Source: Cloeon dipterum (taxonomy: Eukaryota; Arthropoda; Insecta; Ephemeroptera; Baetidae). From it: 64,000 nt of DNA. Under the pieces are notes generated by a model. That model worked only from the letters and a program-made list of their open reading frames with translations. It did not search any database and was not told the DNA's origin. Every line of letters begins with the position of its first letter. Position 1 is the first letter of the stretch. The translations under genes were made by a program, and so were the position numbers. The DNA is taken from positions 26,033,883 through 26,097,882 of the forward strand of contig NC_088789.1 in NCBI RefSeq assembly GCF_949628265.1, read 5' to 3'. Shown piece after piece: positions 1 through 13,100 of this stretch.

Positions 1-415
1 CCGGGATTTCCGTTCCCGCGACTGCATCAGAGCATGGAATTGCCGCCTATAATTCAAACCAGCCAGCCAATCAGACGTTGATCTCAATGACAGCCGGCAC
101 AGCCGCTCTCGTCCCTCTCGTCTCTCTTCTCTAAAACAATAACATCAACAACAGCTTCCCTTATTATTGCGAATCAAGTACAACTACAATCATACTTACT
201 AGGGCTACCGGCCTATTCTAGCCGCAGTTTGTGTGAATACTAATTAATTAACCGTTTCGAATCGCAGTTTATTTCAACAGACAGCCAGTGAGTTACAAAA
301 TTTAAATCAAATCCTTTTTCGTCCAGTTCTAAAATCGCACTAAATTTTCATCTTTGTTTTTTGCCAAGAAGAACTTAATATTGTATCATAATTATTAAAT
401 GCCTACATTTACAGG
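1..415 (+). other. 5' region of ash2
   Basis: No coding sequence is supported here. The bases just before the start codon read ttacag|g, a good splice acceptor, and a GTGAGT donor lies at 288-293, so a short 5' UTR intron (288 to 414) is plausible. An earlier ATG at 398 opens a five-codon frame that closes at TGA and cannot be the start. The promoter itself is not recognisable; no TATA box is evident. Confidence 0.45.
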
Positions 416-3400
416 ATGAAGGCTGCAGTAGAACCAACCAAAGATCCAGAAATGGATGCTGCTTCCAAAGTGTTGACCTCCATAAACGAGCCAGCCCCAA
501 ACACCTTGAAGCCGACAGAGCAGCGAGAAGGAAACTGCTACTGGTCTCACGCTCATAAACAAATTAAGGCGTTTGTTTAACTTAAAATTTCTTCTTGCAG
601 TGGCAAGGAACGCAATTTGAACATAGTTGAGCTGCTGTGCGCCTCATGCAGCCGCTGGTTCCACGAGTCGTGCATCGGCTACCAGCTCGGCAAACTGGTT
701 CCCTTCATGATGAACTACGTTTTCTTCTGCAAAAACTGCTCTCAGACTGGCCTGGAGAGTTTCAAGAAAAACCAGGCTCGTAAGGATTCACGCTTGTGCA
801 CTGATTTTTGAGTCTACATAAATAAAAACCCTTTCAGCGTTCCCTCACATGTGCATCACCGCCATCGCCAACCTGATGCAGGCCAGTATTAAAGAGGGGA
901 TGCCCAGGACCATGTTTTCCAAGGACCTGGATATCATTCCCTTCATGGAGAGCCACTGGGAAGGCATGACCACCATGTCTAGGAGGGTCACCCAGTCCTG
1001 GCATGCAACGGTAATGCTTCTAGCGTTTCAATTAATTAATTATGACTATATTTTTTGGCTATGAAAGTTAAAAGGCCAACAATTACTTTGGAATTTTGAA
1101 TAAAAATTGTGAATTGCTCACCTCTAGATTAGCATGCAAACTTGGGAGCCGAGGTTCTTAGAAATTAAAATAACCAAGGGAATTTTTCCTCTTTTTTAAA
1201 TTGTGATTTAAGTAAAAGTATTTTTCACAGTTTCTGTTTTGTAAAGCTTTACGGTAACTTATTGATTTTTTATTCTCTGACCACAGATCCAAAGAACATT
1301 GGCAAAGGACATTGGCGTAATTTTCACAAATGAGGAATCACCCTCTCCAGGCGGCAATCCTGCCACTCTGGGCCACCCGCTGTTTGGTCTTCTCTTGCAG
1401 GACTTGACCACCATCAAGCCCAACTACGATGCCATGGTAAAGAGCGGAGCTCTGAAAATTACTAACACTGGAGTGCAGAAAGGAGGTATTATTTATTTAT
1501 TTTCGTCAAAATATTCAGAATTTATACATTTTTCCTTTTAAAGGCAATCTGAAAGGCAGAGGAACGAAAAGAAAACTGGACACGGCCGGCCCAGGAAAGA
1601 GGAAGGGTGGAGACGGGTCAACGACCAAGCTGCCCTCGCATGGCTACCCTTTGGACCATCCCTGGAACAAGGACGGCTACAGGTACATCCTAGCCGAGCC
1701 AGACCCGCACGCTCCCTTCCGCCAGGAGTTTGACGAGAGCAGCGACTGGGCCGGCAAACCTATACCAGGCTGGTTGTACCGCACACTCAGTCCGTCCACT
1801 GTTCTGCTCGCCCTTCATGACCGGGCGCCGGTGCTGAGAATCTCTGAAGACAGACTCTCGGTCACTGGCGACAAAGGCTACTGCATGGTAAGAACACCAA
1901 CAAATCTTAAATTCAGGAAATTTAGTAGATTCAATATTTTTTCCAAGCTCTAACTATGGAGTGAAATGGCAAAGCTTTAATTTTTTATGGCAAGAGCCAT
2001 TTTCTGATATTATGGTACTTATAACCCAGTTGTTCAAAGCTGCCAATAGATGGAGGCAGCGGTTACTTTTGATTTTATAGCAATTCTGCTGCAATTTCAG
2101 ACTCAATCCAGCTGCTGTACATTGTAAACGTAAATGTTTTCTTTTGACGTTCTGAACACAGAAATTTGTTCAAGCAATCGCCATAGAAAGTCGTCAGCAA
2201 AGATTATTTTATTTTATTTTTACGAATTTGCGAGCGGCTCATCTAGGATGTATTTTTATAATAAAAAAATCGTTTTTCGCATATCTACGGTGATTAACAG
2301 GACCGATTTTTGATTCAAACAAAGTCATTAAAATAAATTTAAGTGAAAGAATGCACAGTGACAGGATTGAGTCTTGAAATCGCAGCAGAAAGTGTCTTAC
2401 AGTCAAAACTAACCGCTGGCACCATGCAGCTATCGGTGGCTACAAACACTAAGAGTTTACGCAACTGGTGAATTGATTGATTTGTAAATTTGTGTTTTTC
2501 TATCATCAGCACTCATTGCAATTAATCAACACTACTTAATAATGAAAATAATAAAATTTCAGGTTCGAGCGACTCACTCAGTATCTCGGGGCACCTGGTA
2601 TTTTGAGGTGAAGGTCACAGAAATGCCTGAAGGCTCTGCTTGCCGCGTTGGTTGGGGACAGGAATATGCCAATTTACAGGTATTCTGAATATTATTCAAA
2701 TGTTTATCCGTAACATAATATAAATAACTTGGCAGGCTCCACTTGGCTACGACAAATTCGGCTACTCTTGGCGGTCTCGCAAAGGAACCTCCTTCCACGA
2801 GAGTCGAGGTCTTCATTACGGCGAGCCTTTTGGCCTGGGAGACGTCTTGGGCTGTTTAATTATTATGCCTGAGACCGATGAAGGCGAACACTTGCCAAAA
2901 ACCTACAAGGATCGAGTAATTACTTAACAATGATTTTGAAAACCGACATCAAAGCCTAATTTATTTCAGCCGCTGGTCAAGTTCAAGAGCCACCTGTACT
3001 ACGAGGACAAAGACAAGGTGCCGGAGGCGATAAAGGCGCTGAAACCACTGTCAGGAAGCAAACTGGTTTTCTTCAAGAACGGCGTGTGCCAGGGCGTGGC
3101 GTACAAGGACGTCTACAAAGGAGCCTACTACCCCTGCATTTCGCTCTTCAGGAACATCATTGTGCAAGCAAACTTTGGTCCTGACTTCGCGTTCACTCCT
3201 AAAGACTTCAAGGATGGAACCAAGGAGCTCAAGTTTAGACCGGTATGTGCAAATTTGAAAAACGCATTTCATTAATTTTTTTGACACATTCCTCTAATAT
3301 TAATAATTTTAAACAACTTGTTTTTTTAAAGCAAAACCAAGTGGCTCTGCTTTTTAGCATTGTTTATTTGGCACAAGCAGTGTGTTGACATGTTCCACTG

Positions 3401-3511
3401 TTTCAGATGTCTGACAAGGCTGAAGAGTCGATTATTGAGCAAACGACTGCAGATCTGCTGTACCTCACTGAGAACCAGGGGAAACTACGCCTTGACACGT
3501 ACTACATGTAG
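416..3511 (+). CDS. ash2: ash2-type H3K4 methyltransferase complex subunit (PHD/winged-helix + SPRY)
   Basis: Nine coding exons join in frame: 416-543, 601-779, 838-1010, 1287-1485, 1544-1887, 2563-2679, 2736-2915, 2970-3242 and 3407-3511, giving 565 aa. Ash2/ASH2L is a core subunit of nuclear SET1/MLL/Trithorax complexes that methylate histone H3 Lys4. Visible parts in order: an N-terminal atypical zinc finger starting at CYCGKERN (about residue 41) with further Cys pairs (LLCASC, FFCKNC); a winged-helix-like segment with [19 protein letters not shown]; a basic linker near 229-249 ([15 protein letters not shown]) that looks like a nuclear localisation signal; and a SPRY domain from [20 protein letters not shown] through [21 protein letters not shown] and [12 protein letters not shown]. 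The length is close to the insect family norm. An AATAAA signal lies at 3638-3643. No lesion is seen. The identification is secure; the exact first exon is slightly less so. Confidence 0.96.
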
Positions 3512-4100
3512 CTAATGCATAACTAAATTCTAGGTGCCGCTAGAATTTAGGGTGGACTTGAGGCAGTGACACTTTGGTGAATTTTGATACAAAGTTATTG
3601 TCGTATGTATGTGCTTAGAAAGAATAGGATAAATTGAAATAAAATGCATTTGTAACAAGCAGGGCTTTTTATATATATTCTCTGATTTATCAACGTCTTG
3701 CAATTTCTGCCGGGACAACAATATTCATAATTTAACCTCAAAATTACTCTCGTTACTGAAAATATGGCACTAAACTGGCAATTTGATTTTTTTGTATCGT
3801 ACAATTGCTGAATTGTTGCTCTAAATAATCTCAAAACTCAAAATTGTTATTGGAGACTAGAAATTACAGATGGCAACACATTAAAAACAACCATACACCA
3901 AAGGAGGGGGAGAGTTGGTTCGTAAGAAAATTAAAAGTAAAATAATTTGATGGAAAGAAAGTTACAAAACAACAGCGTTGGCATAATAGAAAAGCTTCCA
4001 TCTTAGAAACGAATTATATTTCAGTAAAAATAAGAGTGTGTGCAGTGAAGCTTATTTTACAAGGACCGGGTCTCAGCAAGTGAATGCGGCCACTTGGTGG
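3512..4100. other. convergent intergenic spacer between ash2 and glycogenin
   Basis: These 589 bp separate the ash2 and glycogenin stop codons, and both 3' UTRs lie within. The ash2 poly(A) signal is at 3638-3643. I see no canonical AATAAA for the minus-strand gene, so its 3' end is unplaced. The minus-strand frames at 3530-3834 are AT-rich and unlike any protein I recognise. Confidence 0.6.
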
Positions 4101-7100
4101 TTACTTATTGCTGGGGCCCTTGTTGACCGTATCCATGATTTTGCTCCAGATGTTCTCGAAGGCGTCGGCGCCCATGAAGTCCATCGAGCCCTGCTCCCAC
4201 GCCGAGCGACGCAGGTGCTCCTGCAGCTCCATCGTGGCAGCTGGCGACGGCTCTCCCAGCTTCATTTGGGAGAAGGCGGATGCGAGACCGGCCTGAAAGA
4301 TGCAGGGTGTTTAATAAATGATGAAGACATTTTTTATTACAGTTGCTTTTGATGACACGTTTTGACAGTAGCTTGGTTAAACATGAGAGACAGATTCAAA
4401 TAAGAAATATGCTTGTTGGTAAGACTTGGGTGAAATTTAGTCGGCCAAAAATTGTAAAATTTGCCTGGAAATTTAAAAAAAAATAAATATTTAAATTAAT
4501 TTAACTAATGAATCAAATAAAACAAAGGAAAATATTGTTTATACGCTACAAAAATATAATTTTTTCAGACCTTGACGCGATAATTATAATAATAATTTTG
4601 TTGTGGAATCAAAGCTCTCACAAATTCGACATTATGTATTTATATTAATTATTTTATTTTTATGAGATAATTTAATACAGAAAATTTAAATCACCAGTGC
4701 TTGAAAAATTAAAATCGACCAAATTTCCTCAAGTCTATTGTTGATTGTGGGTTGTGACCTGCAACGTAAGATGTGGATCTAAACAGACTTTACACTTTCA
4801 ACATTTGCACCACCGATCAAAACCTGCCACCAAAAAGAGAAGCCCTTCAAGATAATATAATTATGTTCACTACTAGATATTTGTTACTACAAAGCCAAGC
4901 TCATAACTTTACACATAATACAACATTCAAAATACATGCTAATCAATTTCATGCTGAAAAATGAGTGTAAACACGTAATATATGAAATCGAATCCCTTCA
5001 ACCACAAATTTTGATGATGGACCGGTGTGTACGTGTGTGCAACATAATTGATTGACTTGAGGTTACTCACTTCACTTGGCTCCTGTGAATTTTCAACAAC
5101 AGGCTGATCGCTGTTTAATGACTGGCCAGGCTCAGGGTCAGTGGGAGTGTTAGAGGGAGTGTTAGGTGGATTTATCGTCTCGTCAGACTCGATTTTTTGG
5201 CTGTCGCTGCTGGACACGAGCAGGCAGGTGCTGCCCGACGTGTCCGGGGGCGGGCCTTTGGGGAGAATTATGTCCGGGGTGAGACTCTGCTCGCGGTCTG
5301 GCGCCGTGATCATGATCTGCGGCTGCGGGGGTGAGGCGGGAACCGGGGGTATCGGGGGTAACGGGGGTGCGGGCTCTGAGCGCTGCAGCGGGGGGTACTG
5401 CGTGTGCGGGGGGGCTTTGAAATCGTCGGGCGCGGGCAGTTGCGCGTCCGGCGGTTTTATAGGCTTTAAGCAGTGGACGCTGAAATGCCCAATGGAGTAA
5501 ATGGGTGGGATTACAGGGGCCGAAGAGGAAGGTTCTGAAGAGGAAAGGTGAAACGAGTCAGCCGTGTAAGGTGCTAGATGAGGCAAGATCCTATGGCACT
5601 GCAGAAGATTTGCATTTCAGTCTATTTTATGTACACTACATTTGCGGGAAGTAACGGGAGTCGAGACGAGAGGACGTCAATAGAAATCTCAGTAAATTTC
5701 CGCGACCTTAGATTTTCCACAGGGACACATGCGTAATTTTGTCTAAGAATAATTTTTCCAATTTGAATGATCCAAAACCCAGATTTTCTCCTAATTCATA
5801 AAAAAACAGTAAATTTTATATAAGATTAAAATATATATTATCTGAAAAGGAATAAAATTGACGACAAAAGGATGAGGACACCGCCATTAAACGCACAACA
5901 ATTACATGTAATGATGAATCTATATAAATGTTACAATTTGTTATAAATAAATTCAATCCTGAAAAAGCCGAATTACATTTAAGTTCTTCCTAAGAAGTTT
6001 CGTTATTTCTGGTGGTGTAGTTGAAACATCTGACTTAAGAAACACCTTCAAAATTTTTTTTCGAATAATAATGAAAATAAAATAACTTGTTTGATTTATT
6101 CCTAATTGTTTACCTTTTGTTAAATTTCCGTTTCATCAATCTAAACTAGCAACAATGAATCATTCCAATTAACATGAATTATTTTCAGACAAAGTATAGC
6201 GCAACCCTTGCAGTGAAGAAGGGATAGAGTCAAAAGTGCCAAAAGAGAAAACAGTGAGAGAGGAATTGTGAATTTGATTAGCAAGATTTTGTCTGTTCGA
6301 GCTTTTGGGGTGTTTCTGTTTTTGTATCGGAAGGTTAGGAAAGTACGGGGTCTCCCTATACTTTCCACAAAGTCGTCACATGCAAAAGTTAAAAAGTGTC
6401 AAACAACATGCCTAAAAAGTACAAGAAATTTTGGAGCTAAAGAACTTTCACTAAATTGTATCTACTTCTAATTATTTACACTCTACAGTGGATGCCGGAA
6501 ATTCATCAAAAAGAATTACCTCACGTTTACTATCATTAGTAATTTTTACATCAGATGCACATTGATCTGGTAGTTTAGTCGTTTCATTAAGTAATAACTT
6601 TTCTCGGTCCAAAGCCTTTTGCGGCAGCGAGTAAAAAAAAATGGGAAAACCAGATTATTAGTGACATTTTGGGGTAAATACACGAGTCAGGGACAAGGAA
6701 CGTGAACCACTCACCATGTCCGGCGAAAGGTGGGGGTGCACGTGAGCGCAGAAGAGGTCCCACCAGAATTGGAACAGGTACTTGAGGTGTCCTGCGGTGG
6801 GCGAAGGACGAACGGTCTTGGTCTCGCTGTCAAAGAACTGACTCCATGGTTTGTTTGGACCAATAAAGTGAGCAATTTTCACTCCTTCGCCAAACCTGCG
6901 ATTAAATTTCGATTTAAAACGTGTGCACACCCCGATTTCTGGTTAAAATTACTGTTTGAAAGCAGGCAGATAGGAGTAATGTGAGGGTGAACACATGTTG
7001 TAGATGAATGGAAGGTGGCGGTTGATGTCCCTCGTTGCCCAGTCGTTGAAGTATGTGTTCAGGAGGCCTTGATCTCCACCTAAAATTTTAATACACATAG

Positions 7101-10100
7101 AATATAAAGTTCTATATTTTTCTGAGGTGCAATAATGTGCAGTAAGCGTCAAATGAGCATGAGTCATGCTGAGAGGCCACACTTAAAAACCGTCTAAGAC
7201 CATCTAAAACCGTCAAAAATAGCTTTTAAGTCTCCTAATTCGGCAACAAAAAACCATCCAACGCCGTCATATTTGTTTTTATTCAATGATAGCGTCAGAG
7301 AGGCGACTGTTTTTCCGCAAACATAGCCGTCTTTTTTCACAGTCCTACAGATTTATATATAATTTTATCACTTGCTTACCTTCACCATTATTTTCTTCAT
7401 GAATATGAAGCGATAATCAACAGTAAAATGTCCAGCGCAAATAACATTGAAATCAGTAATATATTTAATTAGGTTTGGCAGCAAAAATATTTAATTACAA
7501 AGATTGAGAGGGAAAAGGTGGCTGTGTAAAAGTGTTTGTAATACTTGGAGAAACATAATCAAGATCGATACATAAAGATTATTCAACTACGCTTCAAAAT
7601 ACTTTTGAATGAATTTTGTATAAAATTTTATAAAATAATTTGTCGAGTGTGCAGATATGTGGTTTTGATAACAAGTTCATATCTTAACCAGGAAAGTATT
7701 GATTGGAAGCCAGATTAGATTATATAGCGCTAAGACAACAATTTTTTTACTGCAATACTCTTAAAATCATTTTGTAAAATTTGCTTGTGATAAAATCTAA
7801 AAAAATAGCCGATTATTTTTTTGGTCTCTATCCAGAAATAATTTAACTCGGAAATCCGCTCGAAATCGAGCGCACAAATATCGACTCACCGTCAAAACTG
7901 CCTTTGGTGAGGGCGAGTGAAATAAGGGATTTGTATGTGTCCTCATTGGGCCTGAAGACGAACACCCCTGAGTTGAAGCAGTCCGGCCAGCCGGGATCGG
8001 GAGCGGCGGAAAACTCTTCTCTGTCGAAGAGCTCGTCACACGGCTGCAACACGAGCGTGTCTGCGTCGAGGAAGACGCACTTGTTGTAGTTTGTGAGGCG
8101 CCAGCAGTGCAGTTTGGTGAAGGTGATGCCTAGGTCGGGTCTAGAAAGCAGGGCCAGATTGACGGCGTCTTTCGAGTCCAACACGTCCACCAAGTGCACC
8201 TCGTCGAAGATAGCACGTAATTGATCCCTGCAGAGAGAATGCGTTGAATTAAAATTTCATAAATTTTAACTAGAGATTTTAAAAGACGAGACTTGACTTT
8301 TCGGACTTTCTTTCTAGGATGGATATTTTTGAAGCAGGACAAGCTCTTAAATCATTTTGGACGGGTCTCAAATGATCAAATTTAAAGTGGCAGCTAGTGG
8401 TGGCCAACAAACAACACGTGTCTCGGCCGGCTATAAAATTTAGACCTCTCTGTGAAATTTTTTAGCCTCGGGTTTGTTTGAAACATGTAGTAATTGAGCC
8501 AATGCGCTTCGCCTTGACCTAATAGTGTCTGAAATTACGGAAATTGCCAATTTCTTTTATTATTTTAACGACCTAAAGCCGTTGCAAATGGTTCCCTTTT
8601 TGCAAAAGAAAAGATAGTTTTATTAAAAATTGAAGTTTATTAATTTTTAAAGAGCAACTTCACGTTTAAATAAATTTTTATTAGTTGTAACTGAAAATCA
8701 GCATTGATATAAATATAATTGAACGGAAATTTCCAAGCCACACAAAGCAAGTGTTAAAAGCTTAATTAAAATAATTATTAATTGTAATTATACTCACTGC
8801 ATAACCATAGTGACGCCACTCGTGACCATGACGACAAGCCGCCGGGTGGAGCCCACCCTCTTGAGCGAGTGTGCCAAAACGAGGGCGCCCAGGCTGTAGG
8901 AATCATTTGTGGCCAGCGTCACCCACGCTTGGCTGGACTCTGTGGACAGACGACGCAAGGGACGCATTAATATACGGGTGCACCTGCTGGAACGGCGAAT
9001 TCCGGTGCAGTTTTCGCACTTTCAGCACCAGATTAGCACGGAATGAGATTTATCTATCGCTAATGGACTGTTAAAAACTGTTTATGAAAGAAATTCACCT
9101 CATTTTTTTCAAAATTGATTTACGCAGCTGTGAAGCATAAAATGTGTGTCAAGCGTCTGAAAATAGTTTTGCCACGACACTTTGTAAGAGGGTGAGAGCC
9201 AGTTTTGTGGCGCGAGTGGCTCTGGCCGCTCTTTAGCATTTCTTAAGGCCCAAAAGCGTGTGATATGTTAATTTCGGCCATCATGCTATTAATTTAGACA
9301 CCGCTTGCAGATTGCATGGACAATTTTGGACGAATATAAAATATCTAAAATATTTTAAAATAATTGGATACATAAAATTAAAGGGTGGTTTCAGCAATAT
9401 TTTCAATTATTGAAATAAATAAATTTCAGTAAATTTTTAGTGATGTCCCAATTTAAGAAACGACCTTTATTGTAGATCCCTGAAATTTTTGCGACCCTGA
9501 TATTTTTTGTTTTTGAGATATTTCAGGATATGAAGTTAAAAAAGGGTCGTATTTCGAAATATAAAGCGAACGCGAGATCTCGGCTTCTGCTTGTCAGATA
9601 TGTAAAATTTGCATGTCGTTTAACTCGTCTTGATGTCCCCTAACGAGCCATTGAAATTTCAGGGTGGTAACCCCTACCCCTTTTCATCCCTCATCCACTT
9701 CTCACCTTATAAGAATTTATTCATTTTCGTGCGCTAATTGTACAGAAACTGACCCTGTTAATTAAAATCATCTTACAAAAAATGGTTTTAAACACCCTCT
9801 CTCACCCCTTCACAAATTACTGAGCGTCAACAATACAGGAACGTCCCAACTCCCAATTGGTAATGTAGAGCAGCAGCGAGACGAGTGTGAGAGAAAGCTA
9901 AAATCATTTGTGTCCTGCCGCTCGAACAAGTTTTAAAATATGCACGAATTTCTCAATTTTAAATGTGATGATGAATCCATAATACTTGATAAACATGCGA
10001 TATTTCAACGCTGTACCGAATATATACGCAAATAAAGTACAATTCCAATTCCAATTTGCCTTTCATTTGCTTTAATAAAAAATGAAGGGATTTATTTCTG

Positions 10101-13100
10101 GAATTTTACAAATTACGTGAAATCAAGTCTTCATTTCTTGAACAACAAAGAAATATTTTTGTTTTCCCTCAAAACTAAAGGATCAGCAAACCTCGTTCTC
10201 ACTAATGAAGCGAATAGGAAGTAAAACGATCCGTTGTTTGGAGGGCGGGTTAAATTTACATTCCTTTTATCAAACAGCAACCAAACACTCGTCTGATTGA
10301 CAAGGCTCGAAATAGTCCGGTGTTTATCAGCCCTTATGTGCTTTGGGGAAAGCGCAAAAGGCGCGGGTTGCAAAAAGCACGTGGGCCGCGCGTCGGCTGA
10401 GCAGGCTGCGAGGCAAAGGTGGCGAGCAGAAAGAGAGAGCGGCCCGAAATAGCCCATTTGCCTCGAGAGCCGTACGTTTGTGTGTCTCAAGCGCAGTGCG
10501 CGGCTGGCGCGAGCGTTAGACCGTGCCTGCCAATCTCACGTTACCACCGCGCGGCCAGGCCCCGCTGCATTTTTCCTCCATTGCCAGAGCCTCCACCGGC
10601 TTTTTATGTGCTTCATGCACTCATTGATGAGCACAAGGGCCCTGTGCCATGCATTGTTGCCTACGCGACCGATTTTGTGCTGCGCTTGCCTCTACTCAAT
10701 ACTTAATTCGATAATTCCTGTCATGTCACTTTCGTTCTCTCTTGTGCTGTTCATTTAAGCGGTAACTTCAAGCGCGCAACCCCTATAGGATTTTATTTGA
10801 TGGGAAAAGATTTTTTTCTAATTAGATATAACAAAGAAATTAATGACGCTTTCAATTTGATTGGGATCAGCAAGGGAGGTCAATTTCTCTTTCAAACACA
10901 GCGTAATGTTTGTAATTGTTTTTGTTTGGTACAGCGGAGGCCAGATGTGCGATAAAATTGGTTCCCACTGCGCAGATCCAAGATGGCGTCTGAATGGGGG
11001 AAGCAAACAGCTCTCTTTGGATTCCCGTACGAGTGTCAAGTGTTTGTTTTTACGATCCAAAAGACACAATTAGTTAAGAGTAATGCAAATTATGTCACAA
11101 TATTGACCAAATCTTTGTTCTTTTCGCGCATTTCCACGTGACCGTTTTTCGCGCCATAATCCACCGGACGCCATATCTGCGCGTCGCACAAATCTGGACC
11201 CCGCTGGTTTGGTATACAAAAAGCAAGAAAATGGCTGCGACAGTCGGATTTCCCTTTCGTTTTGAACACGGAATTTCAACGTTCTGGACCTTGTGCTTCC
11301 TCAAAAGATATCAAACCCGGAAATATGATTTGAATTTTTTGTGAGATAATTGAAACTTTTTCTCCAGAGAGAACCAAATGAAAGAAAATTTTGATCCGTG
11401 TGTTTTAAACATCATAGATAACGGATAACTTTGACCCCATTAGTATATAAAACGCTTTGTTTTAAAAAAAATACAACACCGTTGCACAATATTGGCGAGC
11501 GCCTGACAAACAGTGGCGCTACATATTGCATAAAAATTTTCGACTACGTTGCAAATCAGCAATGGGTCAATGCAAAACGGATTCCTCAACCCAGTTCGCG
11601 AGCAATGTGTCACTCACTCTGTCGATTGAAGTGACAAGAATGCAGCAGCAAATCTGAAAGAGGCAAAAACAAGTTTTGCCTGAGGCACGTGTGATGAGGC
11701 GTGGATTCGGGCTTTCCTTTTGAGTGTCTCTATTTCTCTCCTCACGTTTGCCGGTCAAATCCAATCAATCTAATGAATGGTCTATTGTTTTGGCGCTCAC
11801 CCGCGTCATAAGCGATGAGACAATCGCGGCGGCGTCTAATTACGCGCACACCTGCTCCCTTGTTATGACGGCAGCGAACTACTCAACATCCCTTCTGTGA
11901 GGCTGATCGGGTCTTGTAGCGCTGCCAGAATGAATCGCTATAATTTATTTTCTCCGTCTGATTAATTATATTACAGCTATTATTTTGATTCCCTTGATCC
12001 TTCCAATGATACTGTTTGGCATCATTTGACTGTGAATAAATAAATATATTTACAATGCTTGGGTTTCATGTCAGTTGCCAATTTTCGAATTTCTTAAATT
12101 CTTTATATAATAATTCAGGTGCAGAGCAATTTTAAAAATTGTTGTATCAAATAAGTCAAACTACGGCTTTTTACTATTTTTGAGAATGTTTTCAAGTCAG
12201 TTCTGTCAATTATTCTGGCTCAAAGTTGAGCTATGCAAAATCACCAATACTGACTTGTGTGCAATCTGCGTCACCTCAAAAAAAAATTTCAAGCGGGGTA
12301 TTATGCTAAAATTCTTATCAGCTTTCACCGCACAATGTGGTCGGATGCATACTGTATTTGTACAACGTATCACATAACATTCCCATCGTAGTAGAAGTAT
12401 TGCTACAACTGGAGTGGAAAGAAATCAGAGTAAATAATACCAGTTTGATTCATATGATTCATATTATTGTTAAGCAAACTTTCCTAACGGAACCAATCAC
12501 GCACATATTAAATCAATATTGTTTCAGTGGTCTAAAAGCATTAAAATTAAATTAAATTGAAGTATAAAATTAATTTAAACAATTGAATGTTTAGCGATGA
12601 ATTTTTTTTAAATGTGGACGGTGGACAGTTAAAAAACATTGAATCCTTAATAAATATTGAGCAATATGGGTATTCTGTCTGGTCAAAGAAAATTTAACTT
12701 AGTTGGATATTGGCTGATATTTTGACACTCACTGAAAACGGAAATAAATCTAGTAAATATTCAAACCAGTCCGTTAACTCGCATTATGACGGCTTGGAGT
12801 GCCAAAGTCAAAGCAATTTGAGATAATTGAGCATATCGGAGATTGAATATTGGCTGCCCAATGTCACAGATGGCAAAAGGTAATTAATTGAGTGACTCAA
12901 AACGCTCAAATAATTAACAGCCTGGCAGGAAGAGCTATTATGCTGGTTTTCGCAACTTTCCAGCGCCTTTAGGGACGAATATCTGGAGTTTCAATAAAAA
13001 ATCCTCGGTGCGAGGTGAAAAGATGGCCACATTGGGCCCAAACTCCTCTGTAACCACTCAGACCTCATTTTATCTCATGCTATGAGCTCTTAACCCAGAG

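Noticed and set aside
10419-10758. Overlapping 92-95 codon frames in a GC-rich island
   Set aside because: Different frames overlap, neither resembles a protein, and the region lies inside the glycogenin intron; kept only as a possible alternative promoter.
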